Assembly (NCBI GenBank): GCA_965662645.1
Contig: CBFIII010000005.1
Location: 1 to 64,000, forward strand
Direction of reading: 5' to 3'
Source of the DNA: UBA5342 sp965662645
Lineage (GTDB): Bacteria; Bacteroidota; Bacteroidia; Bacteroidales; UBA5342
Length of the DNA stretch: 64,000 nt
Part shown: positions 1 through 8,723 of the stretch, piece by piece
How the letters are laid out: every line of letters begins with the position of its first letter
Position numbering within the stretch: position 1 is the first letter of the stretch
Notes under the pieces: model-generated
Told to the model about the DNA's origin: nothing
The model's database searches: none
The model's input: the letters and a program-made list of their open reading frames with translations, nothing else
Program-made: the position numbers and the translations under genes

Positions 1-1437
1 TTTACAATACAACCCGATGCCGAAGAAACCACCGCTCATCTGGAACGTTTAATCATCCATAGCCAAGGCGGCACAGCAGCACAAATAGAATTAGCCATCA
101 AAGATGCCTACAAACGTTTGATCTTACCATCCATTGAAAATGAGACCATCGGTGATTTAAAACAAAAAGCAGACGAAGAAGCCATTGCTATCTTCACTAA
201 AAACCTGAGACAACTTCTACTCGCACCACCAGCAGGCAACAAACGCACCCTTGCTATTGACCCCGGATTCAGATCGGGCTGCAAAGTGGTTTGTTTAGAT
301 GATAAAGGTGATTTCTTACACAATGCAACCATCTTTCCTCATCCGCCACAACTGAAATATAAAGAAGCGATGCGTAAAATATCGCAGCTAATAGAGATTT
401 ATAAGATAGAAAATATCTCTATTGGCAATGGCACAGCAGGACGCGAGACGGAAGATTTGATAAAACGCATGCATATGCCCCACGAGGTAGCCGTCTATGT
501 GGTTAATGAAAATGGAGCCTCCATCTACTCAGCCTCACCCGAAGCCCGCGCTGAATTTCCAGATTATGATGTTACCGTACGAGGAGCCATATCCATAGGA
601 CGTCGTTTAATGGATCCACTAGCCGAATTGGTTAAGATAGATCCACAATCGATAGGTGTAGGCCAATATCAACACGACGTTAATCAAACCTTGTTAGCAG
701 CTAGCCTGCAACGCGAAGTAGAATACTGCGTTAACCTTGTGGGAGTCAATCTCAATACCGCAAGCTACCATCTATTGGCCCACATATCGGGCATAGGTAT
801 GACCATGGCCAAACGCATTGTAGAATACCGCTCTGAAAATGGGATGTTTACTTCACGTCAAGATTTAAAAAAGGTCAAAGGGATGGGACTAAAAACCTAT
901 GAGCAATGTGCAGGATTTCTTCGCATTCCACAAGGCAAAGAACCGCTAGACAACACAGCCGTACACCCCGAATCCTATAATGTGATAAAAAAGATGGCGA
1001 CGTCTTTAGGCTGTGAAGTCCATGAACTCATCCGTAATTCTGTTTTAATACAGCAACTGCACCTTGATGATTTCATCACAAAAAAAACGGGACTACCCAC
1101 CCTGAAAGATATCATTACAGAATTAGAAAAGCCAGGACGTGATCCACGACCTAAACCAAAGATATTCAGTTTTGATCCTACTATTTCAAAAATAGATGAC
1201 CTTAAAATAGGCATGGTAATACCTGGCATCATTAATAACATTGCCAAATTTGGGGCTTTTGTAGATATAGGCATAAAAGAAAATGGTTTGATCCATGTCT
1301 CCGAAATTGCTGATCGTTACATCTCTGATCCTACCGAAGAGTTGAGTTTAGGACAACAACTACAAGTTAAAATCATAGAGATAGACAAACCCCGCAAACG
1401 GATAGCGCTATCACTCAAACAAATTGAAAAGAGTTGA
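1..1437 (+). CDS. tex: Tex-family S1 RNA-binding protein, 5' partial
   Basis: The reading frame is open from the first base of the window, so the N-terminal part (roughly 240-290 residues for a usual 710-770 residue Tex) lies outside. Visible in order: the YqgF/RNase H-like domain beginning around base 247 (LAIDPGFRSGCK), a helix-hairpin-helix pair around 770-930 (ISGIGMTMAKRIVEY, VKGMGLKTYEQCAGF) and a C-terminal S1 RNA-binding domain around 1200-1420 (PGIINNIAKFGAFVDIG). Tex proteins are cytoplasmic nucleic-acid-binding factors linked to transcription and translation; the precise role here is inferred from family only. An internal TTG at 118 is not the start because the frame and homology continue upstream. 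Stop TGA at 1435. Confidence 0.95.
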   Translation, partial: FTIQPDAEETTAHLERLIIHSQGGTAAQIELAIKDAYKRLILPSIENETIGDLKQKADEEAIAIFTKNLRQLLLAPPAGNKRTLAIDPGFRSGCKVVCLDDKGDFLHNATIFPHPPQLKYKEAMRKISQLIEIYKIENISIGNGTAGRETEDLIKRMHMPHEVAVYVVNENGASIYSASPEARAEFPDYDVTVRGAISIGRRLMDPLAELVKIDPQSIGVGQYQHDVNQTLLAASLQREVEYCVNLVGVNLNTASYHLLAHISGIGMTMAKRIVEYRSENGMFTSRQDLKKVKGMGLKTYEQCAGFLRIPQGKEPLDNTAVHPESYNVIKKMATSLGCEVHELIRNSVLIQQLHLDDFITKKTGLPTLKDIITELEKPGRDPRPKPKIFSFDPTISKIDDLKIGMVIPGIINNIAKFGAFVDIGIKENGLIHVSEIADRYISDPTEELSLGQQLQVKIIEIDKPRKRIALSLKQIEKS

Positions 1438-1529
1438 AAATATTTTTCACCCCTGACCGATTTTCAAAACCAGTCAGAAGTAAAAAATCTGTTCTAAAAT
1501 TTCCTTACTTTTGGAAATATCTTTTTAGT

Positions 1530-1628
1530 CAACAACCTCGGGACAAGCCCACGAGGCATTTAGTTGAAGAGCATTTTATTATTCGCAGCAAGCTACGAAA
1601 GATTAAACCCACAATGTGGGATTAAAAC
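1530..1628 (+). repeat. Three-hairpin intergenic repeat, copy 1 (type A)
   Basis: One of nine related intergenic elements. It contains hairpin 1 (CCTCG...CGAGG), the shared core TTTATTATTCGCAGCAAGC, a second hairpin around TTCG...CGAA, and the terminal palindrome CCCACAATGTGGG followed by ATTAAAA. It lies between tex and tldD. A spurious 63-codon frame reads through it. Confidence 0.85.
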
Positions 1629-1643
1629 AGATACCAATATACA

Positions 1644-3170
1644 ATAAAAGTATCACGTCGAGAATTTTTAAAAACCAGTGGAGCTGTCACTGCAGGAGCA
1701 ATCATATTGACTGCTTTTACACAATCGTGCAGCTCCGATAATATTTCTGCTTCTATGCAACAGTATCTAGATCATTTTGAAATCACACCGAAAGTCATTA
1801 ATAAAGTCATTCAGGCAGCCATGGCAAAGGGTGGCGATTATGCCGATTTATATTTCGAACATAACATATACAACAGCCTAGCTCTTGAAGATGGTAAAGT
1901 CAATAAAGCTTATTCTAATGTTGATTTCGGCGTTGGAATTCGCGTATTAAAAGGCGACCAAACAGGATTTGCTTTTTCCGAAGACTTATCAGAAGACGCG
2001 ATGCTTAAAGCCGCAAAGATGGCTGCTATAATAGCTTCAGATCCTAAGACTTTTAATCAACCAGCATTCAACATTGCTGAACCCGCTGATTATTACCCTA
2101 TCAAAAAAAGATGGGAAGACACTTCTATAAAAGACAAAGTCCCTTTCTTACAAAAAGCCAACGACGAACTCTTTGCTTCAGACAGCAAAGTCATTAAAGC
2201 AAAAGCGTTTATGACAGATGAGACCGCTTATATTATGTTTGTCAACTCAGAAGGTTTAATAACTCATGACTACCGTCCTATGATGACTTTTGGTCTGGTG
2301 AGCATTATGAAACGTGGTGAGCAAATAGAGAATGCTTATGCAGCACGTGCTTACCGCAAAGGCTTTGAATTTATGAACAACGAATTAGTTGATTTATTAG
2401 TAAAAGAAGCGGTAGATAAAACAAATATACTCTTTGACGCCACCAAACCTAAAGCAGGTGAAATGCCCGTAGTAATGGGAGCTGGAGGATCAGGCATCTT
2501 ATTACACGAAGCTATTGGACATACTTTTGAAGCCGACTTCAACCGCAAAGGAACCTCAATATTTAGTGATAAAATGGGTCAAAAAGTAGCCGAGAGTTTT
2601 ATTAATATCGTTGATGATGGCACTTTACCTAATGATCGTGGAGCTATCAACATAGATGACGAAGGCTGTGCAACCGAAAAGACATACTTGGTGAAAGACG
2701 GTATTCTAAACAGTTACATACACGACCGCATCAGTGCAAAACATTATGGCGTAAACCCAACAGGTAATGGACGCCGCGAATCTTTCCGCAACGCTCCACT
2801 ACCACGTATGCGCTCCACTTATATGGAAAATGGACCACACACTACAGAAGACATTATTTCTTCGGTAGATTATGGTGTATATGTTGATAATTTCAGCAAC
2901 GGAGAAGTTAAAATTGGAGCAGGAGACTTCACCTTCTTTGTGAAATCAGGTTATTTAATTGAAAAAGGAAAACTAACAGATCCGATCAAAGATATCAACA
3001 TCATTGGGAATGGTCCTCAGGCACTAGCTGACATGACTATGGTAGCCAATGACTTTAAGGCTGACAACGGCACTTGGACATGTGGTAAATCAGGACAATC
3101 TGTTCCTGTTACCTTAGGTTTACCTACTACAAAAGTTAAAAAATTAACCGTAGGCGGTAATAATGCTTAA
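1644..3170 (+). CDS. tldD: TldD-family metalloprotease with Tat signal, unusual start
   Basis: TldD half of a TldD/TldE (PmbA) pair; family members form heterodimeric metalloproteases that process peptides. The zinc motif HExxxH is present as HEAIGH (about bases 2505-2522). The first conventional start in frame is TTG at 1707 (487 residues), with an ATG at 1755. Upstream of the TTG the frame stays open to a stop at 1623 and encodes KVSRREFLKTSGAVTAGAI, a near-perfect twin-arginine (SRRxFLK) signal leading into a hydrophobic stretch and TQSC. No ATG, GTG or TTG precedes it; the codon where ATG would be expected is ATA at 1644. I therefore extend the gene to 1644, but the true start is unproven: ATA initiation, a start-codon mutation, or initiation at 1707/1755 giving a cytoplasmic form are all possible. 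Next gene downstream is the TldE partner. Confidence 0.8.
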   Translation: MKVSRREFLKTSGAVTAGAIILTAFTQSCSSDNISASMQQYLDHFEITPKVINKVIQAAMAKGGDYADLYFEHNIYNSLALEDGKVNKAYSNVDFGVGIRVLKGDQTGFAFSEDLSEDAMLKAAKMAAIIASDPKTFNQPAFNIAEPADYYPIKKRWEDTSIKDKVPFLQKANDELFASDSKVIKAKAFMTDETAYIMFVNSEGLITHDYRPMMTFGLVSIMKRGEQIENAYAARAYRKGFEFMNNELVDLLVKEAVDKTNILFDATKPKAGEMPVVMGAGGSGILLHEAIGHTFEADFNRKGTSIFSDKMGQKVAESFINIVDDGTLPNDRGAINIDDEGCATEKTYLVKDGILNSYIHDRISAKHYGVNPTGNGRRESFRNAPLPRMRSTYMENGPHTTEDIISSVDYGVYVDNFSNGEVKIGAGDFTFFVKSGYLIEKGKLTDPIKDINIIGNGPQALADMTMVANDFKADNGTWTCGKSGQSVPVTLGLPTTKVKKLTVGGNNA

Positions 3171-3224
3171 CAAAACGTCGGTAGAAAAAATGAAAGTGGA
3201 CATATCTCACCTTTTGTTTTCATA

Positions 3225-3322
3225 ACTAACGCCAAGCTGCAAATAGACGAGATATCAAGTTAGAAAATACTTTATTATTCGCACTAAACTGCGAAAACAA
3301 AACCCAATCTGGGGTTAAAATT
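3225..3322 (+). repeat. Three-hairpin intergenic repeat, copy 2 (degenerate)
   Basis: Diverged copy between tldD and tldE: keeps ACTTTATTATTCGCA, a TTCGCA...TGCGAA hairpin and a decayed terminal palindrome (CCCAATCTGGGG). The first hairpin is mostly lost. Confidence 0.6.
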
Positions 3323-3342
3323 GACTGAAAAATTATAGAATC

Positions 3343-4659
3343 ATGACGAAACAAGAAAAATATAATTTAGCACAATGGTCTATTGACTTTGCACTTGAAA
3401 ACGGTGCTGACGAAGTAAGTGTTGTCATTGCAAATAGCAGTGGCAGTAGCATAGAAGTGCGCAACCAGAAAATAGATAAATTAGAACAATCGATAGAACG
3501 AGGATTAACAATTAGACTTTACGTCAAAAAGCGTTATTCGTCGGCCTCTACCAATAGAATGAATAAAGAAGAACTAAAATCCTTCATCATACAAGCCATA
3601 GAAAACGCTCAATATTTAGCAGAAGATGAATACCGTAAACTTCCAGACCCCAGCTTATACTACACTGGTGGCGGTCATGACCTTAAGGTTTATGATGCCA
3701 AAATAGAAACCATAGAACCCGAAGAAAAAATCCGTATCGTTAAAGCTATCGAAGAAGAAGTTTTGGGCACCGACGAACGCATCATCTCGGTATCAGCAAG
3801 CTATTGGGATGGTTATTCAGAACGCGTAATGATGACCAGTAATGGTTTTAAAGGCGATCACAAAACGAGTTATTTTGGTGCAGGAGCCGACGTCTCCATC
3901 AAAAGTGGTGAAGGACGACCTTCATCAGGATGGTACGAGAGCAGTGTCAACTTTTCAACCTTAAAGAAAATAGGATCTGGAAAAAAAGCCCTAAAGCGTG
4001 CCCTTCAAAAGATAGGACAAGAAAAGTTAAAATCAGAGAAATTACCCATGCTTGTAGAGAATAAGCAAATAAGTCGTCTTTTAAATCCACTCATCTCAGC
4101 TCTTGACGGCGCTGCCATACAACAGAAAAACTCTTTTTTATTAGATAAATTAAATAAAAAAGTCGTTTCATCTAAAATAACTATAACAGACAACCCGACA
4201 CTCATCAATGCGCCAGCTTCTAGACATTTTGATAGCGAAGGCATGAAAGCTATTGAACGATCTATCATTGAAGAAGGAGTAGTAAAAACCTACTTCATCA
4301 GCACCTATTATGCCAATAAGATGGATGTAAAACCAACCACAGCAGGCACCTCTAACCTTATTTTTAATCTGGGTTCTGAAGACCTCAACGAAATGATAAA
4401 AGGGATGAAACGCGGCATCTTTGTCACAGGATTTAATGGTGGTAATGCCAACCCTACTTCCGGTGATTTCTCTTATGGCATAGAAGGCTTTCTTGTCGAG
4501 AATGGTGAATTAAGCACTCCTATTAATGAAATGAACATCACAGGCAATATGCTTGACTTATGGTCGAATGTAGCAGCTGTAGGTAATGATGAAGATGTTC
4601 AATCTTCATGGCGTACACCTTCCATGATTTTTAGTGATGTAGATTTTAGTGGTATGTAA
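3343..4659 (+). CDS. tldE: TldE/PmbA-family protein
   Basis: 438 residues, the usual PmbA/TldE length. N-terminal PmbA_TldD domain with the family pattern GADEVSVVIANSSGSSIEVR followed by IERGLTIRLYVKKRYSS; C-terminal segment EGFLVENGELSTPINEMNI resembles the strand-rich end of TldD/PmbA proteins. It has no HExxxH zinc motif, as expected for the non-catalytic partner. It follows tldD on the same strand 172 bases downstream, with a degenerate repeat in the gap, and is followed by a strong terminator at 4725, so the pair probably ends one transcription unit. Confidence 0.92.
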   Translation: MTKQEKYNLAQWSIDFALENGADEVSVVIANSSGSSIEVRNQKIDKLEQSIERGLTIRLYVKKRYSSASTNRMNKEELKSFIIQAIENAQYLAEDEYRKLPDPSLYYTGGGHDLKVYDAKIETIEPEEKIRIVKAIEEEVLGTDERIISVSASYWDGYSERVMMTSNGFKGDHKTSYFGAGADVSIKSGEGRPSSGWYESSVNFSTLKKIGSGKKALKRALQKIGQEKLKSEKLPMLVENKQISRLLNPLISALDGAAIQQKNSFLLDKLNKKVVSSKITITDNPTLINAPASRHFDSEGMKAIERSIIEEGVVKTYFISTYYANKMDVKPTTAGTSNLIFNLGSEDLNEMIKGMKRGIFVTGFNGGNANPTSGDFSYGIEGFLVENGELSTPINEMNITGNMLDLWSNVAAVGNDEDVQSSWRTPSMIFSDVDFSGM

Positions 4660-4724
4660 AATACAATAATCTAATTTTGGTCTATTCTATTTATTATCAT
4701 CAAAATAAACCTTTATATAGAAAC

Positions 4725-4753
4725 AGCCTCGTTCTTTTGGACGAGGCTTTTTT
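4725..4753 (+). terminator. Rho-independent terminator after tldE
   Basis: Perfect 8-bp stem AGCCTCGT / ACGAGGCT with an 8-base loop, followed directly by a T run. Lies 66 bases after the tldE stop. Confidence 0.85.
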
Positions 4754-4862
4754 GAAGAAAATAAAGGGACTAATATTACGACTCCTCAGCAAAATGAAAT
4801 AAGTTAAAATAATATTTATAGTGAAAACTCATATTTCAACTTCTCAAAAAAACTGTCAACCG

Positions 4863-4898
4863 CAAAAAAAAGACGATTCCAAAATTGGAATCGTCTCT
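4863..4898 (-). terminator. Rho-independent terminator for rubrerythrin
   Basis: Perfect palindrome AGACGATTCCAA / TTGGAATCGTCT; on the minus strand it is followed by eight T residues. It sits 20 bases beyond the rubrerythrin stop codon. Confidence 0.88.
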
Positions 4899-4917
4899 TA
4901 TATCAAGATTTGTCAAT

Positions 4918-5493
4918 CTAATAATTAATAGCTTTACGCTCATAATAAGACTGTGGATGTTGACAAGCAGGACATACTTTTGGAGGTGTTTTACCTTCAT
5001 GAATATAACCACATTTGCGACAATACCACAAGACTTTTTCTTCAGCAGAAAAAACTTCTCCGGCCTTCATACGAGCAATAAGAGCATCATAACGAGCTGA
5101 ATGTGTCATTTCGGCTTTAGCAATCATCTTAAAAGATGTTGCGATTTCTTTAAAACCTTCTTCTAAAGCAACGCGAGCAAATTCAGGATATAACTCTTCC
5201 CATTCTTCTTTTTCGCCAGCTGTTGCAGCCATCAAGTTCTCAGCAGTACCACCAACGATACCAGCAGGAAAAGTAGCTGTTATTTCTAAATCGCCTCCTT
5301 CAAGAAAGGAGAAAAATTTCTTTGCATGTACACGTTCTTGTTCTGCCGTTTCCAAAAAGATAGCCGCAATTTGCTCGTACCCTTCTTTTTTTGCTTTATT
5401 TGCAAATAATGTATAACGATTACGTGCCTGTGACTCACCTGCAAAAGCCATCAGTAGGTGTTTTTCTGTTTGTGTGCCTTTAATACTAGCCAT
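4918..5493 (-). CDS. rbr: Rubrerythrin
   Basis: 191 residues. N-terminal ferritin-like di-iron domain with the expected carboxylate motifs (FAGESQARNRY, ETAEQERVHAK, and a later E-rich helix), and a C-terminal rubredoxin-like iron site with two CxxC pairs (WYCRKCGYIH and CPACQ). Rubrerythrins reduce hydrogen peroxide in the cytoplasm of anaerobes, using reduced rubredoxin-type donors. Single gene, with its own terminator, facing the tldDE unit. This fits an anaerobic lifestyle together with NrdDG and the hydrogenase. Confidence 0.97.
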   Translation of the reverse strand: MASIKGTQTEKHLLMAFAGESQARNRYTLFANKAKKEGYEQIAAIFLETAEQERVHAKKFFSFLEGGDLEITATFPAGIVGGTAENLMAATAGEKEEWEELYPEFARVALEEGFKEIATSFKMIAKAEMTHSARYDALIARMKAGEVFSAEEKVLWYCRKCGYIHEGKTPPKVCPACQHPQSYYERKAINY

Positions 5494-5541
5494 ATAAGAT
5501 AAAATTTAGTAAATTAATAAAAAGTAAGCCATTCTTTTAGT

Positions 5542-5549
5542 TACTTTTG
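5542..5549 (+). promoter_or_regulatory. Putative -7 box TACTTTTG
   Basis: Matches the Bacteroidota -7 consensus TAnnTTTG, 29 bases upstream of the lipoprotein start at 5578. No clear -33 TTTG at the right spacing. Confidence 0.5.
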
Positions 5550-5577
5550 CGATCATAAAAGTAAAAAACTTTCTACT

Positions 5578-6738
5578 ATGAACAAAACAATCACTCTATT
5601 ATTAGGCATTTTTCTCCTAACATCCTGCGGTTCGCAACGTTATTTGCAGAAAGCACAATTTGATCAGGCCATAAATGTAGCGGTAAAAAAGATACGTAAA
5701 AAACCGACTAAAGTTGAGGAAATTGATAATTTAAAATATGCTTATACCAAAGCCAATCAAATAGATAAAGATCGCTTATCCTATTTATTTGAAAGCCAAA
5801 CTGATGACATCTGGGATGAAGTCCATCAGCGTTATAACAAATTATATTATCGCCAAGAGCTGGTCAAAACTCTACCCGATGACATTCTGACGCAGATTGG
5901 ATATACAGAAGAGAATTACGCACAAAAGATTACGCAATCAAAACAAAATGCAGCAGAATATCACTACAATAAAGGCGTAAATTTATTAGTGAGTAAAAAT
6001 AAATATGATGCCAGAGATGCTTACTCTAATTTTGTAAAAGCTAGAAGTTTTTACCCCCACTACAAAGATGTTAACCAAAAAATTACAGAAGCTAAATTCA
6101 TTGGAACAAATCATATTCTTTTTAAAATAGCCAATGAAAGCAAAATAATGCTTCCAGAAGATTTTGAAAAAGAGATGTTAAAAATAAGCTTAGATGAACT
6201 GAATCAGCAATGGATAGATTATGACACACGAGCTAGTGAAAACATACCTTATGATTTTTATATTCAACTCAGCATAAAACAAATAACAGTTTCTCCAAAC
6301 AATGTATCTAACAACTCGTTTAAAGAAGAAAAAGAAATCGAAGACGGGTTTAAATATCAACTAGACGCTAAAGGTAATGTACAAAAGGACACTTTAGGAA
6401 ACGACGTAAAACTTCCTATCTATAAAATTATTAATTGTACCGTACGAGAAACACTACAACATAAAGAAGCGCTTATTGGTGGTACCATTGACTACATCAA
6501 TACGGTGACTAACCAATTAGTAAAAACACATCCTGTCACTGCAACGATGGTTTTTGACTATCATTCAGCAGAAGCTTTTGGTGATATTAATGCTTTAAAA
6601 GAAGAAAGCAAAAAGAAAATAGGAGGAGAACCCATCGCTTTCCCAGCTGATCCTCAAATGATCATGGATGCAGTTAGCATGTTAAAAGAAAACACTAAAA
6701 CGATTATTTACAGCAATAAAGATTGGCTAAAACAATAA
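5578..6738 (+). CDS. Lipoprotein of unknown function, TPR-like
   Basis: 386 residues beginning with a short hydrophobic signal peptide and lipobox LLTSC (cysteine at about residue 17), so it is expected to be a membrane-anchored lipoprotein. The rest is mainly helical, with segments such as AAEYHYNKGVNLLVSKNKYD and YDARDAYSNFVKARSFYPHY that look like tetratricopeptide-type repeats, and a C-terminal part richer in beta pattern (TLQHKEALIGGTIDYINTVT). I recognise no named family. Single-gene unit with a -7 box 29 bases upstream and a strong terminator downstream. Confidence 0.85.
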   Translation: MNKTITLLLGIFLLTSCGSQRYLQKAQFDQAINVAVKKIRKKPTKVEEIDNLKYAYTKANQIDKDRLSYLFESQTDDIWDEVHQRYNKLYYRQELVKTLPDDILTQIGYTEENYAQKITQSKQNAAEYHYNKGVNLLVSKNKYDARDAYSNFVKARSFYPHYKDVNQKITEAKFIGTNHILFKIANESKIMLPEDFEKEMLKISLDELNQQWIDYDTRASENIPYDFYIQLSIKQITVSPNNVSNNSFKEEKEIEDGFKYQLDAKGNVQKDTLGNDVKLPIYKIINCTVRETLQHKEALIGGTIDYINTVTNQLVKTHPVTATMVFDYHSAEAFGDINALKEESKKKIGGEPIAFPADPQMIMDAVSMLKENTKTIIYSNKDWLKQ

Positions 6739-6755
6739 ACGCAAATTAACACAAA

Positions 6756-6800
6756 AAATCGCCTCATATAAAGATAATCATCTTTGTATGAGGCGATTTT
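6756..6800 (+). terminator. Terminator after the lipoprotein gene
   Basis: Long stem AAAATCGCCTCATA / TATGAGGCGATTTT, 18 bases past the stop; A-rich before and T-rich after, so it could act in both directions. The gene-free stretch 6739-7084 holds this, a second hairpin at 6831 and a -7 box at 7045. Confidence 0.8.
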
Positions 6801-6830
6801 GCATTACATCTATTCATACTAAATAAAAAT

Positions 6831-6866
6831 AAAGCTCTCAAAACAATAACATAAGAGCTTTTTTTA
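6831..6866 (+). terminator. Second terminator-like hairpin
   Basis: Short stem GCTCT / AGAGC with a long loop, followed by a run of seven T residues. Weaker than the hairpin at 6756. Confidence 0.5.
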
Positions 6867-7044
6867 TGCCTATATGTAAGGTAAAAAAATCAATTTTATA
6901 ATTTGTATCATACCATTATAAAAATAAAAACAGCTAAAAAAACCCAGTACATAAACAATTATTTTTCACAACCTACATTTGTTGATAACTACATTTATTG
7001 AAAAATACATAGATGATTTATTTCTTAATTCAAGATTTATTTCT

Positions 7045-7052
7045 TATGTTTG
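7045..7052 (+). promoter_or_regulatory. Putative -7 box TATGTTTG
   Basis: Consensus TAnnTTTG 33 bases upstream of the start at 7085. Confidence 0.45.
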
Positions 7053-7084
7053 CTTAACATAATGCAATACAAATATACGTCTCT

Positions 7085-7522
7085 ATGTATCAACTATACC
7101 AACACAAAAAGATAAACTTATATTACATTCAAGCTAAGAATAATATAAATCTTAGGGAACTTATAACGGTTTTAGAACACATTTGTACTATAAGTAATTC
7201 CAACGACACACTGTTACTTATCACAGATTACAAGAACAGCACAATGACCAAATCCAATATAAGTGAGATTGAACCTTTGAGTATTTTTATCAATGATAAA
7301 TTAAAAAAACAATTTAAATACATAAAATGGGCAAGTCTAGCTTCCGATTATATGTCCACCACCATATCGTATATATTAAAAGACAGCATAAAAGGAAAAA
7401 ATATTGACTACGAACCTTTCACTACAATAAAAAAAGTCTATTATTGGATGAATACTCCACATCATCATTTTAACTCATTAGATGAGATAGACTTAGAAGA
7501 AGTAAAATTTCGACTTGATTAA
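7085..7522 (+). CDS. Hypothetical protein, possibly STAS/SpoIIAA-like
   Basis: 145 residues, no signal peptide or membrane segment. Not firmly recognised. The pattern of a short N-terminal strand pair, a helix, then a strand ending in ITDYKNST followed by a helix recalls the small SpoIIAA/STAS-like proteins common in Bacteroidota, but this is a weak fold guess. Coding character is supported by a complete frame, a -7 box at the right distance and no competing frame. Base composition is even more A+T rich than its neighbours. Confidence 0.65.
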   Translation: MYQLYQHKKINLYYIQAKNNINLRELITVLEHICTISNSNDTLLLITDYKNSTMTKSNISEIEPLSIFINDKLKKQFKYIKWASLASDYMSTTISYILKDSIKGKNIDYEPFTTIKKVYYWMNTPHHHFNSLDEIDLEEVKFRLD

Positions 7523-7544
7523 TACCACTTAAAACCAATTATTA

Positions 7545-7690
7545 CTGTTTTCATTTTACTACCATAACTACGTGCCGATGGCACTTAAAAAACAGGATAT
7601 TTCATAAAGTCCTGTAAGAACGATGTTATGGTAGATAAACAATAGTTAATGAAAACAAAAAGTCCCATCGGGACGGTGTTATTTCAAGTG
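7545..7690. repeat. Cluster of hairpins inside a large inverted repeat
   Basis: Outer arms TGTTTTCATT...ACTACCATAAC and GTTATGGTAG...AATGAAAACA (about 7543-7568 and 7622-7656) enclose small hairpins GTGCCGATGGCAC and ACAGGA...TCCTGT, with a third, GTCCCATCGGGAC, just outside. Nothing else is seen in the gene-free stretch 7523-8114 apart from a -7 box at 8081. Likely a REP-like or structured intergenic element. Confidence 0.5.
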
Positions 7691-8080
7691 AAAATATCAC
7701 ATATTTAAAGGATAAGATTTACCCACACTAAACGACATAACACCAAATTCAAATTTTTGAATAAAATAAATCAGTAAGTAATTCTCATTATTAAAAGTCG
7801 TGTATAGAAAATAACGGAGTCTATCGCTTAGTTTTCATTCTCTACAACTAATAATTGTAGTATCAAGATATCGTTTTGTTCGACGAAAATCTTAAGCCTT
7901 GTTTGAAACAAAATCAAATTGCTAAAGCACACACGACCAAACCACCAACAGTCATACAATAAAAAGAACTATTGATGACTCAACAAAATCAATATCAAAA
8001 AAAACAACTTGGTGACTAAGAGAAATAACTAATAAAGCAGAAATAAACTTATTAAAGACGTAGGCTTCTTATAAAGCTGT

Positions 8081-8088
8081 TATCTTTG
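8081..8088 (+). promoter_or_regulatory. Putative -7 box TATCTTTG
   Basis: Exact TAnnTTTG match 27 bases before the start at 8115. Confidence 0.5.
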
Positions 8089-8114
8089 TAAAATAAAATC
8101 ATTTTTAAGAAAAC

Positions 8115-8723
8115 ATGAATCTCAAAAAAGTCATTCCAGAATTAGCCAGTAACATCATCAACGCAGGCTATGATAAAAGCCCGAAACCCATTCAAGAACT
8201 AGGTATCCCAAAGATAAAATCAGGAAGTGATTTATTCTTGATCGCCCCTGAAGGCTCTGGAAAAACTACAGCAATAGCAATGGCACTCATACAACGGTTA
8301 AAAGAACCTGTAGAAGAAGCACCAAGAGCCATTGTTATGGTTAACAACAAAGAAAAAGCCTTTGAGCTAGAAGAAGAAATAAAAAAACTCTCAAAAGGCA
8401 CTGATCTCAGGACATTTATTGTATTTGACGAAGGACTCATTCACTATCAAAAAGATATGATTTATGAAGGGTTAGACATAGTCATAGGAACACCACTCCG
8501 TCTTAATGAACTAATTAGCACAACAGGTATTCCATTAACTAAAGTGCGTATATTTGTTGTTGACGACACCGAATCGCTAACACTCAATCAGTATGCACTC
8601 ATATACCGTGTAGCAGACAATGTAGAAAAAGCACAATATATAGTGGCAGCTAATGAATGGAAAACTAACTTTGAGCGCATCTCAACCCGTATGATGAAAG
8701 GAAACATGGTCATCAAAGCCTAA
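8115..8723 (+). CDS. Single-RecA-domain DEAD-box helicase relative
   Basis: 202 residues covering only the first RecA-like domain of a DEAD-box protein. Seen: a Q-motif-like region (SPKPIQELGIPKI), Walker A APEGSGKT (about residues 44-51), a motif Ib-like GTPLR, a degenerate motif II (VVDDTE where DEAD is usual) and AAN at the SAT position. There is no second RecA domain; the gene ends cleanly at a stop and abuts the convergent gene at 8724. It could bind ATP and RNA but cannot be a full helicase alone. Whether it is a trimmed helicase, an adaptor or a regulator is unknown. It has its own -7 box, which argues against decay. Confidence 0.85.
   Translation: MNLKKVIPELASNIINAGYDKSPKPIQELGIPKIKSGSDLFLIAPEGSGKTTAIAMALIQRLKEPVEEAPRAIVMVNNKEKAFELEEEIKKLSKGTDLRTFIVFDEGLIHYQKDMIYEGLDIVIGTPLRLNELISTTGIPLTKVRIFVVDDTESLTLNQYALIYRVADNVEKAQYIVAANEWKTNFERISTRMMKGNMVIKA

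Noticed and set aside
1434..1625. 63-codon frame after tex
   Set aside because: Reads through an intergenic repeat; its end (KPTMWD) is the translated palindrome and recurs in other copies.
1530..1628. Repeat element as a simple transcription terminator
   Set aside because: Hairpins are followed by ATTAAAA and not by a T run on the plus strand, and copies also lie upstream of genes and in divergent regions.
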